Assembly (NCBI GenBank): GCA_014898415.1
Contig: RCTD01000002.1
Coordinates: 62,001-126,000, forward strand
DNA length: 64,000 nt
Source of the DNA: Stromatinia cepivora
Taxonomy: Eukaryota; Ascomycota; Leotiomycetes; Helotiales; Sclerotiniaceae
Direction: 5' to 3'
Every line of letters starts with the position of its first letter. Position 1 is the stretch's first letter. Shown here one piece after another: positions 34,131 through 45,383 of the stretch. The notes beneath the pieces were generated by a model. The model was not told the DNA's origin. It ran no database searches and was given only the letters and a program-made list of their open reading frames with translations. The position numbers were made by a program, and so were the translations under genes.

Positions 34131-34692
34131 TTATGCTTCACATTCATCATCTCCACCTGAAGATGCTGAGGTAGTCAGGCTAGCAGTACTAGTAAGAATA
34201 GGAAAAACCAATGATGATATAGAATCAGTCGAAGCGATTATGGAGGAAACAGCGGATGCAGTCGAAGAAGCTACGATCGACACTTCAGCAATAGAAGTTG
34301 CCGGAGACTCGATGTAACAGCTGCGATTGATGAAGAGCTTGCAATAACCGGAGTAGCGGAAGCTGCCAGCGCAGATCAGCGACTTATCGAGCCTAAAGAG
34401 TTAGCCTGGAAAAAAGTGCCCGATAATTGCTCTGCAACGCCGACTGCAACCAATTTTTGAATCGTTTGACCAAAATGGAGATCGTTATACCAAAGACAAG
34501 TGGTTCCATCAGCGTCGAAACAAGTTGCGTTTGTAGCTCCAAATGTTGTTGGAGCATTAAGAGCAGTGTTGAAGAGGGCTTGAGTGTTGAAGAGGGCTAG
34601 GACTATCGACTGGTTTACTTCATATCTGTGCCACTCACCTGTGGTTTTGGAGGCTGCTTGGGAGTCGAGAAAGTGAGAACAAAACCTATGGA
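34131..34692 (-). pseudogene. Truncated GDSL/SGNH esterase pseudogene
   Basis: The minus strand from 34,692 reads FCSHFLDSQAASKTT, a GTGAGT donor at 34,638, then ALFNTQALFNTALN and CLWYNDLHFGQTIQKLVAVG, ending with TGA at 34,376. NDLHFG corresponds to the last block of fungal GDSL esterases, with the catalytic Asp-x-x-His. The N-terminal two thirds (Gly-Asp-Ser block) are missing. After the stop, a Ser/Thr-rich tail continues in two shifted frames to 34,131, so at least one stop and one frameshift have accumulated. The putative intron is only 42 bp. It is a dead fragment of a secreted carbohydrate esterase-like enzyme. Confidence 0.65.
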
Positions 34693-37600
34693 ATGAGAAT
34701 GACTAGGGTGGGGAGTAATAAGTTCAAAGTTTTGGTATGTATAGATCTCATTTGGCCCAGGGCAACGATTGTGGGGGTATAATTTCAATGGACCGTTTAC
34801 CCCGCCACATGACTACGATGGAAGATCCCGGTTATAGAAGCCAACGACCAGACACCAGACGCAAATCTTCTACCTTGCGTTCTCCTGACTTCGAGCTTAA
34901 CACGTGGTCCATGCAACTTGCAACTTGGTCGGAATCTCAGACCAAGGGATCTTCATTTTCGTCGAACCAAGTGTGTTCCGTCCCATTAAGTGATTCAGTT
35001 GCGGACACCATTAGCCAACCAAGTGGTGGCTGCCGATCAGCTAACTCAACATCATATAATACCCGACAGTGGGGGCGTGTTTCCAATTACATGTGGGTTT
35101 CAAATGGGCAAGAGAAGTGTAGTATTTCGTCTCTTGACCGTTAGTCAACAACCGCTGGGACATCAATATGTCGTGCCACACTTCATCAGTCGTTTTGGTT
35201 CTGGGCAGATAATGCTTATTTCCAATAACAGTTTGCTATCCCTATATACATGCTAAGTCCGTTACGATAAAGAAGTCACGATAACAGGACAATAGATCGG
35301 TGATGACGAATCTATGAATTATCACGTCATGAGGGATCTGAAATGTGATTGTATACTATCCGCTCAAATACACCAATTTCCAAATCTTCTCCTTCAACAA
35401 CCATTTAAGGTTAGAACAAAAATCTTAAATACAATTCGTAGTTTTGATATAAAGAAACATTCAACCTTGCTCGATGTTTCCTTATCATGCGCCGGCAACT
35501 CTAATTTTTTGTTTTCAGGTTTTCCATAAAAACAACCGCTTGAATTCACTGCCGTAATTTTTGAGCACACAAAACTTATTACCTGCAATTATGATGACTC
35601 CATAAGTTCCTTACGCATTTCAAGTAAAAGGTGATGAGTCATGCTTCGCCAAAAGAAACTGATTCCAGGATATTTTACATGGTATATTATGTTTTTATAG
35701 CAAGATGTATACCTTGTCTTTATCTACTAAATATGTTGATACGTAAAATACGATTCGATCATTAGAAAATGTCGTATATTACTTTATTATCAAGTATCAA
35801 GATTATATGAAGGGTATAAATGGTTACCTTTTAGCATATACACACTGTAAATATATACCTTGTATAATTATAACCAGTTTTGAGCACCGGCAAGCTACCT
35901 ATGAATACACCGGATTCTAGCAGCGTATCATCATTGTAAAGATTTCAACAGATATTAATTCCTAAAACACTTAGACATGCGACAAACTTGCAAATAGTCT
36001 TCGAATATTTCTGGATGGAAGTCTGGATTGGAAATCCATATTATCACCCAATCATATTCTAACTGATCAAATATTCCCCCAACAGGATCTGGAATAACCG
36101 GATGGGTACGAATGTTAATCACAACGTATAAAACAAATAAAATGCTTGTTTCATAATATCGTACAAGGTGGTGGTGTTAATGCTACTCATGGTACTGGAA
36201 CTACTGCTCTCATGATAGTATATTTGGTGAGCTCTGTATATTAGAGACTTCTTTAAAAAGTTCCTTGAAGAAAATGACCTGGTATTATAAAAATTATGGA
36301 ATAGTGAGAAAGCTTAAGTTGAGTAAGCTCCCTTTAAATCTATTCCTATGTACCAGGCATCTGAGACATGTGCGTTTTCAGCCACAATGGCTATGATATC
36401 TTATTCATGAACTAAAGAAGACACTTGGGTGAGCCGGAGCGGCAGATATACCATTCAGCAATACTGATATCATTGATACCATTAGAACATCGAAGATTTA
36501 TTGTGGAGTAAGATTAACACAGAGTTTCTAAAGATTCAACCAATTAAGAAATGGTGGTCTAAGTCTGCTGCTGTTCAGGATGACATGCAGTGTGTATAGG
36601 ACATCATTGTATGTATGTACATCGTGCTTTCATCGAGGAAGGTCAAGATGGTAGTACCACACTGATATATAGAATTCACACATATAAATAAATACAAATA
36701 CCCATCCCCAAACACCTCTGAAATTATACTTGTCTACAAAATCCCAAATGCCAAAAACCAATTCTTCTCCAACATCTAAAGGGAATACCACACCCACACA
36801 CACACAACCCTAAATCCCAAAATACATAATTTAATCTCTTCTCTCTTCTCTCCCATTCTAAAACCACATCCCCTCTATCACCTCTATCCTCAAGTATCAA
36901 AACTCAAAACCTAAAACCCCACAACCCAACATCTTGTCAAGCTCTCCAGATAAGATACTTTATATTCATCTATTAAATATACTGATATCCTCTTCTTATC
37001 TTAAATAACACAGATATTATCATATAAAAACTCCACTCCTTCAAAACAAATATAGATACCTCATCGAATATCATCTATCCGCTAAGATCTATCAATTTCT
37101 CAAATTTAAAAAGTTATAGAATTCGATTATTAAGAGAATTCGGGTGATGGTGTCATATATGTGTATATCCTTCTAGTAAATACATCCATATGATCGAATA
37201 TATTGAAGAGATTAATAGATTTAATCTTGTTTATTCAAATCTAGAAAAGTTCTTTCTACTTTCGAATTTCGATGAGATCTATCAATCATCACTACTTTAA
37301 AAACACAAAAGATATATTTCACCAAAAACATCAGACGAAACACATCAAAACTAATAATTCCAAAGAGACAATAACTCCCATTCATAGCATTCATCAACCA
37401 ACCCCAACCAACACCAACCAATCCCATCTCAAGTCCCTTACAAAAATATCCCAACCAATCAACAACAACCACCCAAAAGACCCACAAAGAACCACCAACA
37501 TCCAATAAAAACCCAAAGAATCTCTCACCCTCCCCTCCCATCAGTTACTTTCACTTTCCATAATATCCCGGATATCCCGGAAATCCTGGAAGGTAACGAT

Positions 37601-37927
37601 TTATATGGCCAACTTTAATTTACTCCAATCGAAGGAATTTGCGCCATCAAAAAGAGGGCTTTCACCAGGTTGCGCATCAGGCTAAGCGACAGTCTGATTG
37701 GAAGCAATTCTGCCACCAGGCTGACCGAAGGCATACGGTTGGCTGCCATTGTGGTGGGAAGATGGGTTTGTGTAGCTCTGTTCAGTAGTAGCAAAGCTGG
37801 CGGCAGGCTGAGCATCAGGCTTATAAGCATGGCTGACTCTTGGCTTCTTCATAGTTGCTATTGGGCGAGGTCTCGGATGTAACCTTGTGAATCGAATAAT
37901 CATCGGTTAATTCGTCTATCTTATTGG
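34693..37927. other. 3.2-kb gene-poor stretch
   Basis: Overlapping open frames at 34,737-35,256 have no coherent protein character. A moderately AT-rich zone covers 35,700-36,550 and a C/A-rich zone 36,660-37,500. At 37,682-37,903 the minus strand reads SHHNGSQPYAFGQPGGRIAS, which could be an additional C-terminal exon or frameshifted tail of the next gene. No further feature is supported. Confidence 0.5.
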
Positions 37928-38637
37928 CTATTTCTCTCTTTTGAGGCGGGCTTCGTAGCGTGGGTCTAACTTTTGGATCAAGTGCCAAACCGCCTTGACA
38001 ACTTCGGATTCGCAGGTTCCTTCTTCGTAGCAAGAGAACTTAACTGTCCAGATTTGGACAAGCTTTCGTAGTGAGGTTTCGGCTTTAACAGCATCGTCGC
38101 GGGTGAATTCAGCTAGTCTATTTATTTCAATTGGCAAGACTTGCATGCCTTTCGTAGGATCATGCGTTAGATATTCCTTTGTATGCTCACACCATTCAGG
38201 GTAAGCAGAGTTGGTAGCAGAGACTGACGGGAAAATATTAGCAAACTATGTTCATTAAACGAGGGTATCTCGCGGGTTTACACTAACCGGAAATTAGACG
38301 ACAAGAACAACCGTTGGAGCCAAGAAGTGGAGCCATTCCTGATGAACTCGTAGAAGTAGATGGTGGGGTTGCGCCAGTAGAGGTTGGGGCACCAGCAGAG
38401 GCTCCATTGGTCGCGCCAATAACATTTAAGGTATCAATAGAGGATTCGACGTTCGCAGTGGCATTCTCATCGACTGCAGGCAATTGAGGTTGAATAGCAG
38501 TTGGTACTTGTCTTTGTGGGACTTCAAAGAGTTACTTATTAAGCTCACATGCCACAGGTGTGTATTTGATAGGAAACTGATGGTTACTTACTAGGAGTGC
38601 CTTCCTTTGGACGAAACGTGAGCTTAGAGTGATCCAT
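37928..38637 (-). CDS. Hypothetical conserved-looking protein, three exons
   Basis: The exons are 38,592-38,637, 38,288-38,506 and 37,928-38,223, giving 186 residues. The donors are GTAAGT and GTTAGT, the acceptors AAG and CAG, and all phases agree. The N-terminus MDHSKLTFRPKEGTP is followed by a Thr/Ala/Ser-rich linker. The C-terminal folded part contains AYPEWCEHTKEYLTHDPTKG, LAEFTRDDAVKAETSLRKLV and VVKAVWHLIQKLDPRYEARL. No family was recognised. The C-terminus is uncertain: beyond the stop, the +1 frame stays open (KREIANKIDELTDD) and another frame reads a Gly/Pro/Ser/Asn tail to 37,682. A frameshift or missed intron may therefore hide a longer protein. Confidence 0.65.
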
Positions 38638-39483
38638 TTTGAAATTCTTCAAGATCGGAACTGATAAATTGTCTTGTGCAATTGACTGCTAAGATCTTTC
38701 TCGAAGATGTGACTGACACTGACACAGAGAACTTGCAATGAGAAGAAAAGAAGTCACAGATATTTCTCGCTGCTGGTTGCCAATATAAAGAGGAATAAGA
38801 TAACCCACAAGCTAATATTGAGATGGTTGCATCGACTTGAATCCATAAATTCAAAGTGACTTCTTACTTTACCAAATCGTGCCACTATCTCCATTGAAGC
38901 GAATGAATGGACTATCACGTGATATCTCCTACCGTCCCAAACCAATGATATACACGGCCTTGGACGGCACCAAGTTGTCTGACAGACTGGTGAATCAGTA
39001 ACCATAACCCTAGGAAACATTTCATGGCCAAAGCCTTTGATGCATCATACCAACTAACACTGATATCGGGATGCTTTTCACGAGATAGCGTCCTTAAACA
39101 AACGACGCTGAAATTTGCAATACTCCCAGTCACCTTGCACGACCTCTGGAAGAGAAACTCTCATTACCCTAACCAAAATATTCATGCTTAAGCGTAAGTC
39201 GATCATGTTCCTGCATGATAATATGCTAATTGTGGATAGTATTTGATTGGTGCAGTTGAGCCAATCCCTATGAAGAGCGTGGCAATATCCTGAAAATCAA
39301 CAACTCGACCAACATGAAACAAATACGTGCAGCAGCGGACGTGTACGTGCGAACTAAGCTAAAGGCGGGGTTGCATCCGGAGTATCTCTTGCGCTTTTTG
39401 AAGAACGCATTAAATATAAATTTGGGCCACAATTTCCAGAAAGAAAATTTGTTTACCATGCTGCAGTTTTCGTCTTTAAGAAC
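38638..39483. other. Divergent promoter region
   Basis: This lies between two genes facing away from each other. An ATG frame at 39,314-39,568 overlaps the start of the right-hand gene in another frame and is not favoured. Confidence 0.5.
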
Positions 39484-40664
39484 ATGGCTTGTCAAACCAA
39501 ATTCAACAAAATGGCTCCTTTCTTGTCTTCACAGGGAGAAAAGGAAAAAGAACAGTTACGTAGTATGATGGGAAAGAGGTTTAGGGCTAATAGCAGTGAG
39601 ATGGCGGCTGAGCTGCGTACACTTGGTGAGTCTTTAACGTTCAATGTTCTCTTGCGGTAATGCATTGCTAAGCACGACCACAGCGGACGCCTTGGACGAA
39701 AACTTGGAGTTCCAGCGGTTGATGAGTGGAAGGCCGAGAACAGAAGAACTGGAAGGTATTCAGACTCTTCACACAAAGCATATGAAGACTTCATACTGAC
39801 GTACTGGCAGATCGAATCCTTTCGCGACTAGCAGATTTAAGATCCAGGGGCGAGAAAGTAAATGGCCTACCTGATGACCCACCCAGACTGCCAACGCCGT
39901 CTCAACAGAGATCCGTGTCTAGAGATACTCTCCGTCGTACTGAGCGGTCGACAAACCTGTGCGGAATGCATAATGGGCAGTCCGACCCTCGATCATATGG
40001 AAGAAGCGCCGCAGAGCGTCTACCGCTAGGTAGACCCTATTCAGAAAACGATGTTCCTCATGAAATTGTGCGCCCAAGCTCCACGCAACCAGCTTGCTCA
40101 ATGGCCCCGCAACCCACTCGGCCAAGAACTATCCAGTCCATTCGGTCAATGACTCCACAGCCAGCACCTACGAGTAATCATATCTCTCATGGCTCCAATA
40201 GTCGAAATCATAGTCAACCACCTTATGCTCGTGCTTCAGCCCATACATCTATCGTTGCTCGTGGTGGCCAAGATCGACGTCGCAGTCGACCACCAGCTCC
40301 TCAGCGTTTGTACGAAGTACCTGACCCTCCGCAATCATACGGTCTGAGTCTCCCTCCAGACCTCGAGTCAAATCCATATTACCGACCCCAAGTTGCGTCC
40401 CCGTCTGAACGTGTCCCTCGAAGTGAGTGCTTTCCTCGAATTGCCGAGGAAAAAAGAGGCAGAAAAATGGAGGCAACTGTATGGGCGAGCCATCATGAGA
40501 CAATATACCAAGACGATTCTAACATTGTTGAACGAGAATATGATCCTGAAAAAGACGAAGACGCTGAATCTATCGGATCCTTGGATCATGTCCAGGAGAT
40601 CGCACCACCCAGAATGTTCAAAGCTCAGAATAGGTTAACATGGAATGGATCATTCGGCCGGTGA
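39484..40664 (+). CDS. Hypothetical protein with short helical N-terminus and disordered Pro/Ser/Arg region
   Basis: There are three exons (39,484-39,625; 39,684-39,755; 39,811-40,664), giving 355 residues. The introns are GTGAGT...CAG with a GCTAAG branch and GTATTC...CAG with a CTGAC branch. Residues about 18-100 are helical and charged (KEKEQLRSMMGKRFRANSSE, ADALDENLEFQRLMSGRPRT, EDRILSRLADLRSRGEKVNG). Residues 110-260 are disordered, with repeated Pro-Gln-Pro segments. The C-terminus is ordered and acidic (WASHHETIYQDDSNIVEREY...MFKAQNRLTWNGSFGR). A 3' splice site may also exist at 39,531, in which case the true start lies further upstream. No family was recognised. Confidence 0.65.
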
Positions 40665-42240
40665 CCGTTAGGTTCTCACATCGAGACCACTTCAAACATC
40701 GCCAGTTCAAATCCGATTAATACTGCAGAGTCCGGAAGTGAAAGCACCTGTGTTTCATTCTGGTAGCCATTCTTTTTTTTCTTTCTACATGAGAACTTCT
40801 CCCATTTTCTCTGTTTGTGGCGACAAAATCTGTTCAAGAACTCATAGCAATGGGTGGTGGTTTGATACATGATCGGGCCATTGTCAATTTCCTCACCTTT
40901 CTTCCAGGAGAAGAAGTGAAATTGAAATCAATTCTCATCATCCTGGGCAAGGCATGATTCTAGCCATCAATGCTATCATTGGGGCTACCAACTTATGATA
41001 GACGCTATGGATGGAATGGATGGATGGATGCAGTGTCGTCATGAGATAAATCAGAGTGTGTAGATTTGTTAAGGTTCAAAAAGAGCAGTTGTTCTCTTCG
41101 GGCCGACAATCCTCCGGAGGCCCGTGCAGGGAGGGGGCTGCCATTATGTATACAAAGTACTTGATCATGATCTACTACTTATTTTCTTAGATACTTCTCC
41201 AGAGAGTGATATATTCTTCAAATATGCAATCATTAAATGGAAGTCTCCAAAAAAATTCGGGTTTCCTGTATGAGGTAAGAACCCCTTGGAGAGCATGTCA
41301 TTAGCGAGTAATATGCAAATACTTTTCGATCCTGCCCAACAAGCTGGGTACATTCTTCCAGAGTTCAGAGTTGTCTGACTATAAACGCAATATCAAGTTA
41401 AATACTTTATCTTGAGTTTTCAGGGCATAAAATGATACTACCCTGCAGTATCTAAGTTTATTCTAAACATGATACATGTAACAAAATCCTAGAGCAGCCA
41501 AAATGGTGGGTGATCGCCGGTCACATTGAATGAATGCCACTGTAAAAGAGTTCGCTGGATTCCTGCAATCCATTCATCTTGGAAACTAAATTGAATCTAT
41601 GTGTCGTCATGATTTGTTTTTACAAATCCAGTATGTGTGGATAAATCAGGTCATTCCACGTAGGTACGCTACGCTTTGGGTGAGCTGTCCATGTATGAAT
41701 TTTTCCACACCCTGTGAAGTCATTCCATTATTATGAAGGTAGACCCGGTAACACCGGGCCAAGAAACCGTCATGAGGTAGGCAAGCAAGTAGAATATTGG
41801 ATGACATAGACTGAAGATGGTGAAGCATGCCGTTCCGACTTCTTCCTCCTGGGTGAAGAATGGTGAACTTCTTTTGGTTCGAGACTCCAGGCCCACAATG
41901 TCCCCTCTCCGACCACTGACCAGACATCTCAGAATCCTATGACAAATCGAAGATACACAAAGTCGAAACAACAAATGAAAGGATCATGAACAACGAGAAG
42001 GTTGTGAAACCACCTATCTGCACTAATTCATACTCACCAGTAGTAAAGTATATTGCGAGGAACCATTATTCATAATTGCTTTGGGAAACCCGATAATTGG
42101 CTCCATAAAATCTGTCCCCCGATCCCTCATAGACCCTTCATCGGAATTCGCAATTCCCTCAGGATAATTGATTTCGCCTTACTCCCCGACAATTCATGGT
42201 ATCATTTCCCACCATCCTATATTTGTATTGGTCCAGCCTT
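40665..42240. other. Intergenic, nothing but a microsatellite
   Basis: No supported frame. A short ATGG repeat is listed separately. The overlapping minus frames at 41,646-41,974 are not protein-like. Confidence 0.6.
41007..41030. repeat. (ATGG)n microsatellite
   Basis: Five or six ATGG units with one extra A. Confidence 0.8.
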
Positions 42241-42627
42241 CTATGCAGGGAAATCATTTGGCCAGCACTTCTCCTTCGTCCATCCCTTGTCTTCATGCTT
42301 TCCGGCATGGCTTATCAGTTGTGCCTTATTTGTGTTGACCAATTCCATCTTGCAGAACTCGCACTACAGAATAAGTTAGCCTCAGGTATGGAAAGGAGGA
42401 TATGAACGATATGCGGAAGAATGTCACGTAAGATCCCTGGAGACGTACTTTTGATTTTGGTGCGGCTGGTTTGACTGGGAGACCGTTTGCCTTGACCGGG
42501 GCGCGAGTACCTTCCTTATCAGCCTTCTTGTGCTCACGAGCGATCTGTAGGCAAAATTAATTAACAAGTCATTGTGTAGTTCTAGTACTGATATTATACG
42601 CACTCTGTCTTTCTTGGAAATAGGCAT
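42241..42627 (-). CDS. 80-residue zinc-binding protein (At2g23090-like / zf-met2 type), three tiny exons
   Basis: The exons are 42,604-42,627 (24 nt), 42,449-42,544 (96 nt) and 42,241-42,363 (123 nt), all in phase 0. The introns have GTGCGT...CAG and GTACGT...TAG ends. The protein begins MPISKKDRIAREHKKADKEG, continues with a Lys/Pro linker (GLPVKPAAPKSK) and carries one finger: Cys41-x2-Cys44-x14-His59-x3-His63. It ends with WTKEKCWPNDFPA. This layout (basic N-terminus, Lys/Pro linker, single CCHH finger, Lys-Cys-Trp-Pro tail) is that of small conserved eukaryotic zinc proteins of unknown function. Because every exon is short, a simple open-frame search misses it. Confidence 0.85.
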
Positions 42628-43219
42628 GATGAAGGATGGACTTGTACGTGAAGATGAAGGGTGAGAGTCGAATGTAAATTTGAACTTTGCGAAAAAGAAA
42701 GACAAAAGATAACCCTATCGTTACAACCGGCTAGTCCCAAAATTAATGGCAGTTACACTACACCGCCCGGAAAATATTCCCGCGATTATGTAAAGTCTAA
42801 AAATAGATCGATATTCTCATGATCAACCATAACTCAACTTTATGCATATTACTTCTTTTTCTCAGGACCTGGTCTGGTAGACAAGAGAATTGATGATTTA
42901 TTCTAATTTCAATGTCGGACTTCGTTTTGGTATTTACTCACTTGTATCTTCACAAAGCCTCTATGATAAAGTCTTTTCTTTAACTCGATCTTCACAGAAA
43001 CCATAGGTTAAGGTTCAAATCAAAACATCCTGCAAGATTTATCTCAAGCGGTTGAGCCAATTTACCTTAACTGCAGTCCAGCTGGAAATTAGTCATTTTC
43101 ATAAAACACGACTGTTCTCCATAGCACCCTTCTAGAATAGAATTACCGTTGACTTCACACCTACATCGTTCCTAAACTACGAACTCAACCTTGACCAAGT
43201 GGAAACAGTCAAACTATAC
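42628..43219. other. Intergenic, nothing recognised
   Basis: Upstream side of the zinc-protein gene and of the HET pseudogene. No frame was supported. Confidence 0.55.
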
Positions 43220-43809
43220 TTCATTGTAAGTCTTACGAGCCGTTGGATTCTAAAATTTCCTCCATCCTCTTCGTCACCATCGAACCTGGAGACTTTCAAG
43301 ACGAGATCAAATGCTATTTGCAAACTGTCTTACTAGACTCGTCCCCATCATTCGAAGCGCTCTCCTGTATTTGGTGTGATCTAAGTATTACCAAACCAAT
43401 CACCCTTAATGAACAACCATTTTAAGTGACCAACAACCTTGAGTCGGCTTTTCGACATTTGAGATCTTTCCTTCCTTGCACAATTTGGATTGATGCTATA
43501 TGTGTTAATTAATCGGATAGCCCGGAGCGCAATTCTCAAGTACAACTTATGGTAAAGATCTAACAGGATGCCAAAGAAGCCGTCGTTTGGCCAGGCTTAA
43601 GCACCGAGAAGAGCAAGTTAGCATTTGCCTTCCTAGATCTGCGCGAAGTTAATATCCCAGATTTACCATTCGAAGAGCTATGTAATGGTCGCGATGAGTT
43701 CAAGGCTACAGTTTCGAATCTGGATGAGATAATCATAGAGCATGAGCGGCTTGACACCTTGGATCGTACTGTGAAGTCTCTGGAGGATGTTCTATACCGA
43801 GAATGGTGA
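43220..43809 (+). pseudogene. HET-domain (heterokaryon incompatibility) pseudogene
   Basis: The reading YEPLDSKISSILFVTIEPGD, then FEALSCIWCDLSITKPITLN, VTNNLESAFRHLRSF and TIWIDAICVN matches the first half of a HET domain. The usual blocks are YEALSYVWGD, L..AL..LR and IWIDAICINQ. The frame is broken by TAA at 43,423-43,425 and at 43,510-43,512, both where the family has Gln, and by a third stop near 43,560. Two of the stops are explained by CAA-to-TAA changes, the typical RIP lesion. After the stops an open frame continues to TGA at 43,807 (EKSKLAFAFLDLREVNIPDL). The rest of a normal HET protein is absent. Confidence 0.85.
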
Positions 43810-45383
43810 ATCAGAATCTGAATAATAAAGGGAGTATCTATGTCAAAGGGCGCATTCTTGAAGTCCCCTGAATGAAATTTGATGCAATTGTTTTGACAAT
43901 TTTAGACTCTATTTCCTCGGAGGAGCCTCTTTTTAGACTGTAATATCGAATTATATGAGATCAGAGTGAAGTGGAAAAGTTACCTGTCATCTGTCCAGAT
44001 CTAATTCATCGGCGAATCATACTAAGAAGTGTACAAGAGCAACGATCTCCCATGAAATCGCAGTTTCACTACAAATAATGCACACTGATGCCATGGAAGA
44101 AAATGATTCTGACATCTATTTGATCCCGCATACAACCCGTTTCATACTCCATCTCGTTATTTATACCCTACACGACTTTCCATTCTCATCATCAACGCAT
44201 CGCCCGTTCTTTCTCGCACTGCACTTCCACCGCCGTCTTTGTCTACAACACCATCTCCGGATCAACTTCTTTCCTAGTACGATCTAACCGTTAATAAATC
44301 ACCCCATAAGAACTCTCCTCAAGATTCGCTTCTTCAAGGTCAGGTTCTCCAATAGAAGAGCCTGAATTAGGCGTTTTTCAAGCTGCTTGCCTCTCGATTA
44401 CATTTTTTTGGAATTCCTGCAAATTGAATACCTCAAGTACGAAACAATCAATACATCATATTCCATACCTTGACCATGCATCCAAAGAGAGAACCATGTA
44501 AGAAAAGACAAAATATGCATCCAAGCCTCCCTACGAACCGTTAACACCACATTTCCCGTTTTCCTATCCCCACCCGCTTCGACGCTAACCGAAATTGAGC
44601 ACCAGGAATCCTAATTCTACACTCTCCTTCCACACCCCAAAGTTGCATTAAAATTCCCTTCATTCTCGAAACCACTCTTCGGAAAATCGAGATCCATTAA
44701 TCCTCGATTCACTACCCAAAACTCCCTGCGGAAAATCCGCCTACTCCCAACCTGGCAAAAAGATGGATAGGTAATTAGAGTCACATTCATATATATATAC
44801 CAGATTCACCACATCAACGAGCCAGAGACGCAGAAAGATTACGCCCAAGAAGGTGAGATTTGGTGCGAAGAAGTGTTACATGAAGGAGATGGTTTGAGTT
44901 ACCATAAAATAGGGATATATTCCTGCGGTAGAGAGAGGGGAAACAAGCGAAGAAGCTGCGGAATCCGGACCAGAAGACTTAGGTTCAGATATTATTTATC
45001 AAGGTATCGAAGGAGAAGGAGAACAATGTTTCCAGGGGTTTTTGGGATGAGCTTTAATTGTTCGGACTTGAGAGTTGGAGGGTTAAAATTTTAATAGTAG
45101 TATGAAGCAATTATTTCCTGATGCCAGAAAAATATACAGAGAACAAGGGGATTATGTATACCAGCATCTCTGTTTTGTTTATAACATGATATGAAAAAAA
45201 AAAACATTTTGGGATATCAATATCAATATCAATACATATACACAAAAGAATACCAAAAATCTAAATGAACTAAAAACCCCCACTCGCTAATCCCTTCTCT
45301 CATCACATCCTCCAGCCCTGTCCCTCTCCACACTAAACCCGACCAGAATTCACCATCACACCAATCTTCCTTCAAAACTACAT
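43810..45383. other. Intergenic, nothing recognised
   Basis: Short frames at 44,078-44,287 and 44,873-45,094 have no protein character. An A-run lies near 45,195. Confidence 0.6.

Noticed and set aside
34737..35256. Two overlapping plus-strand frames
   Set aside because: They change frame without splice sites and show no recognisable domain.
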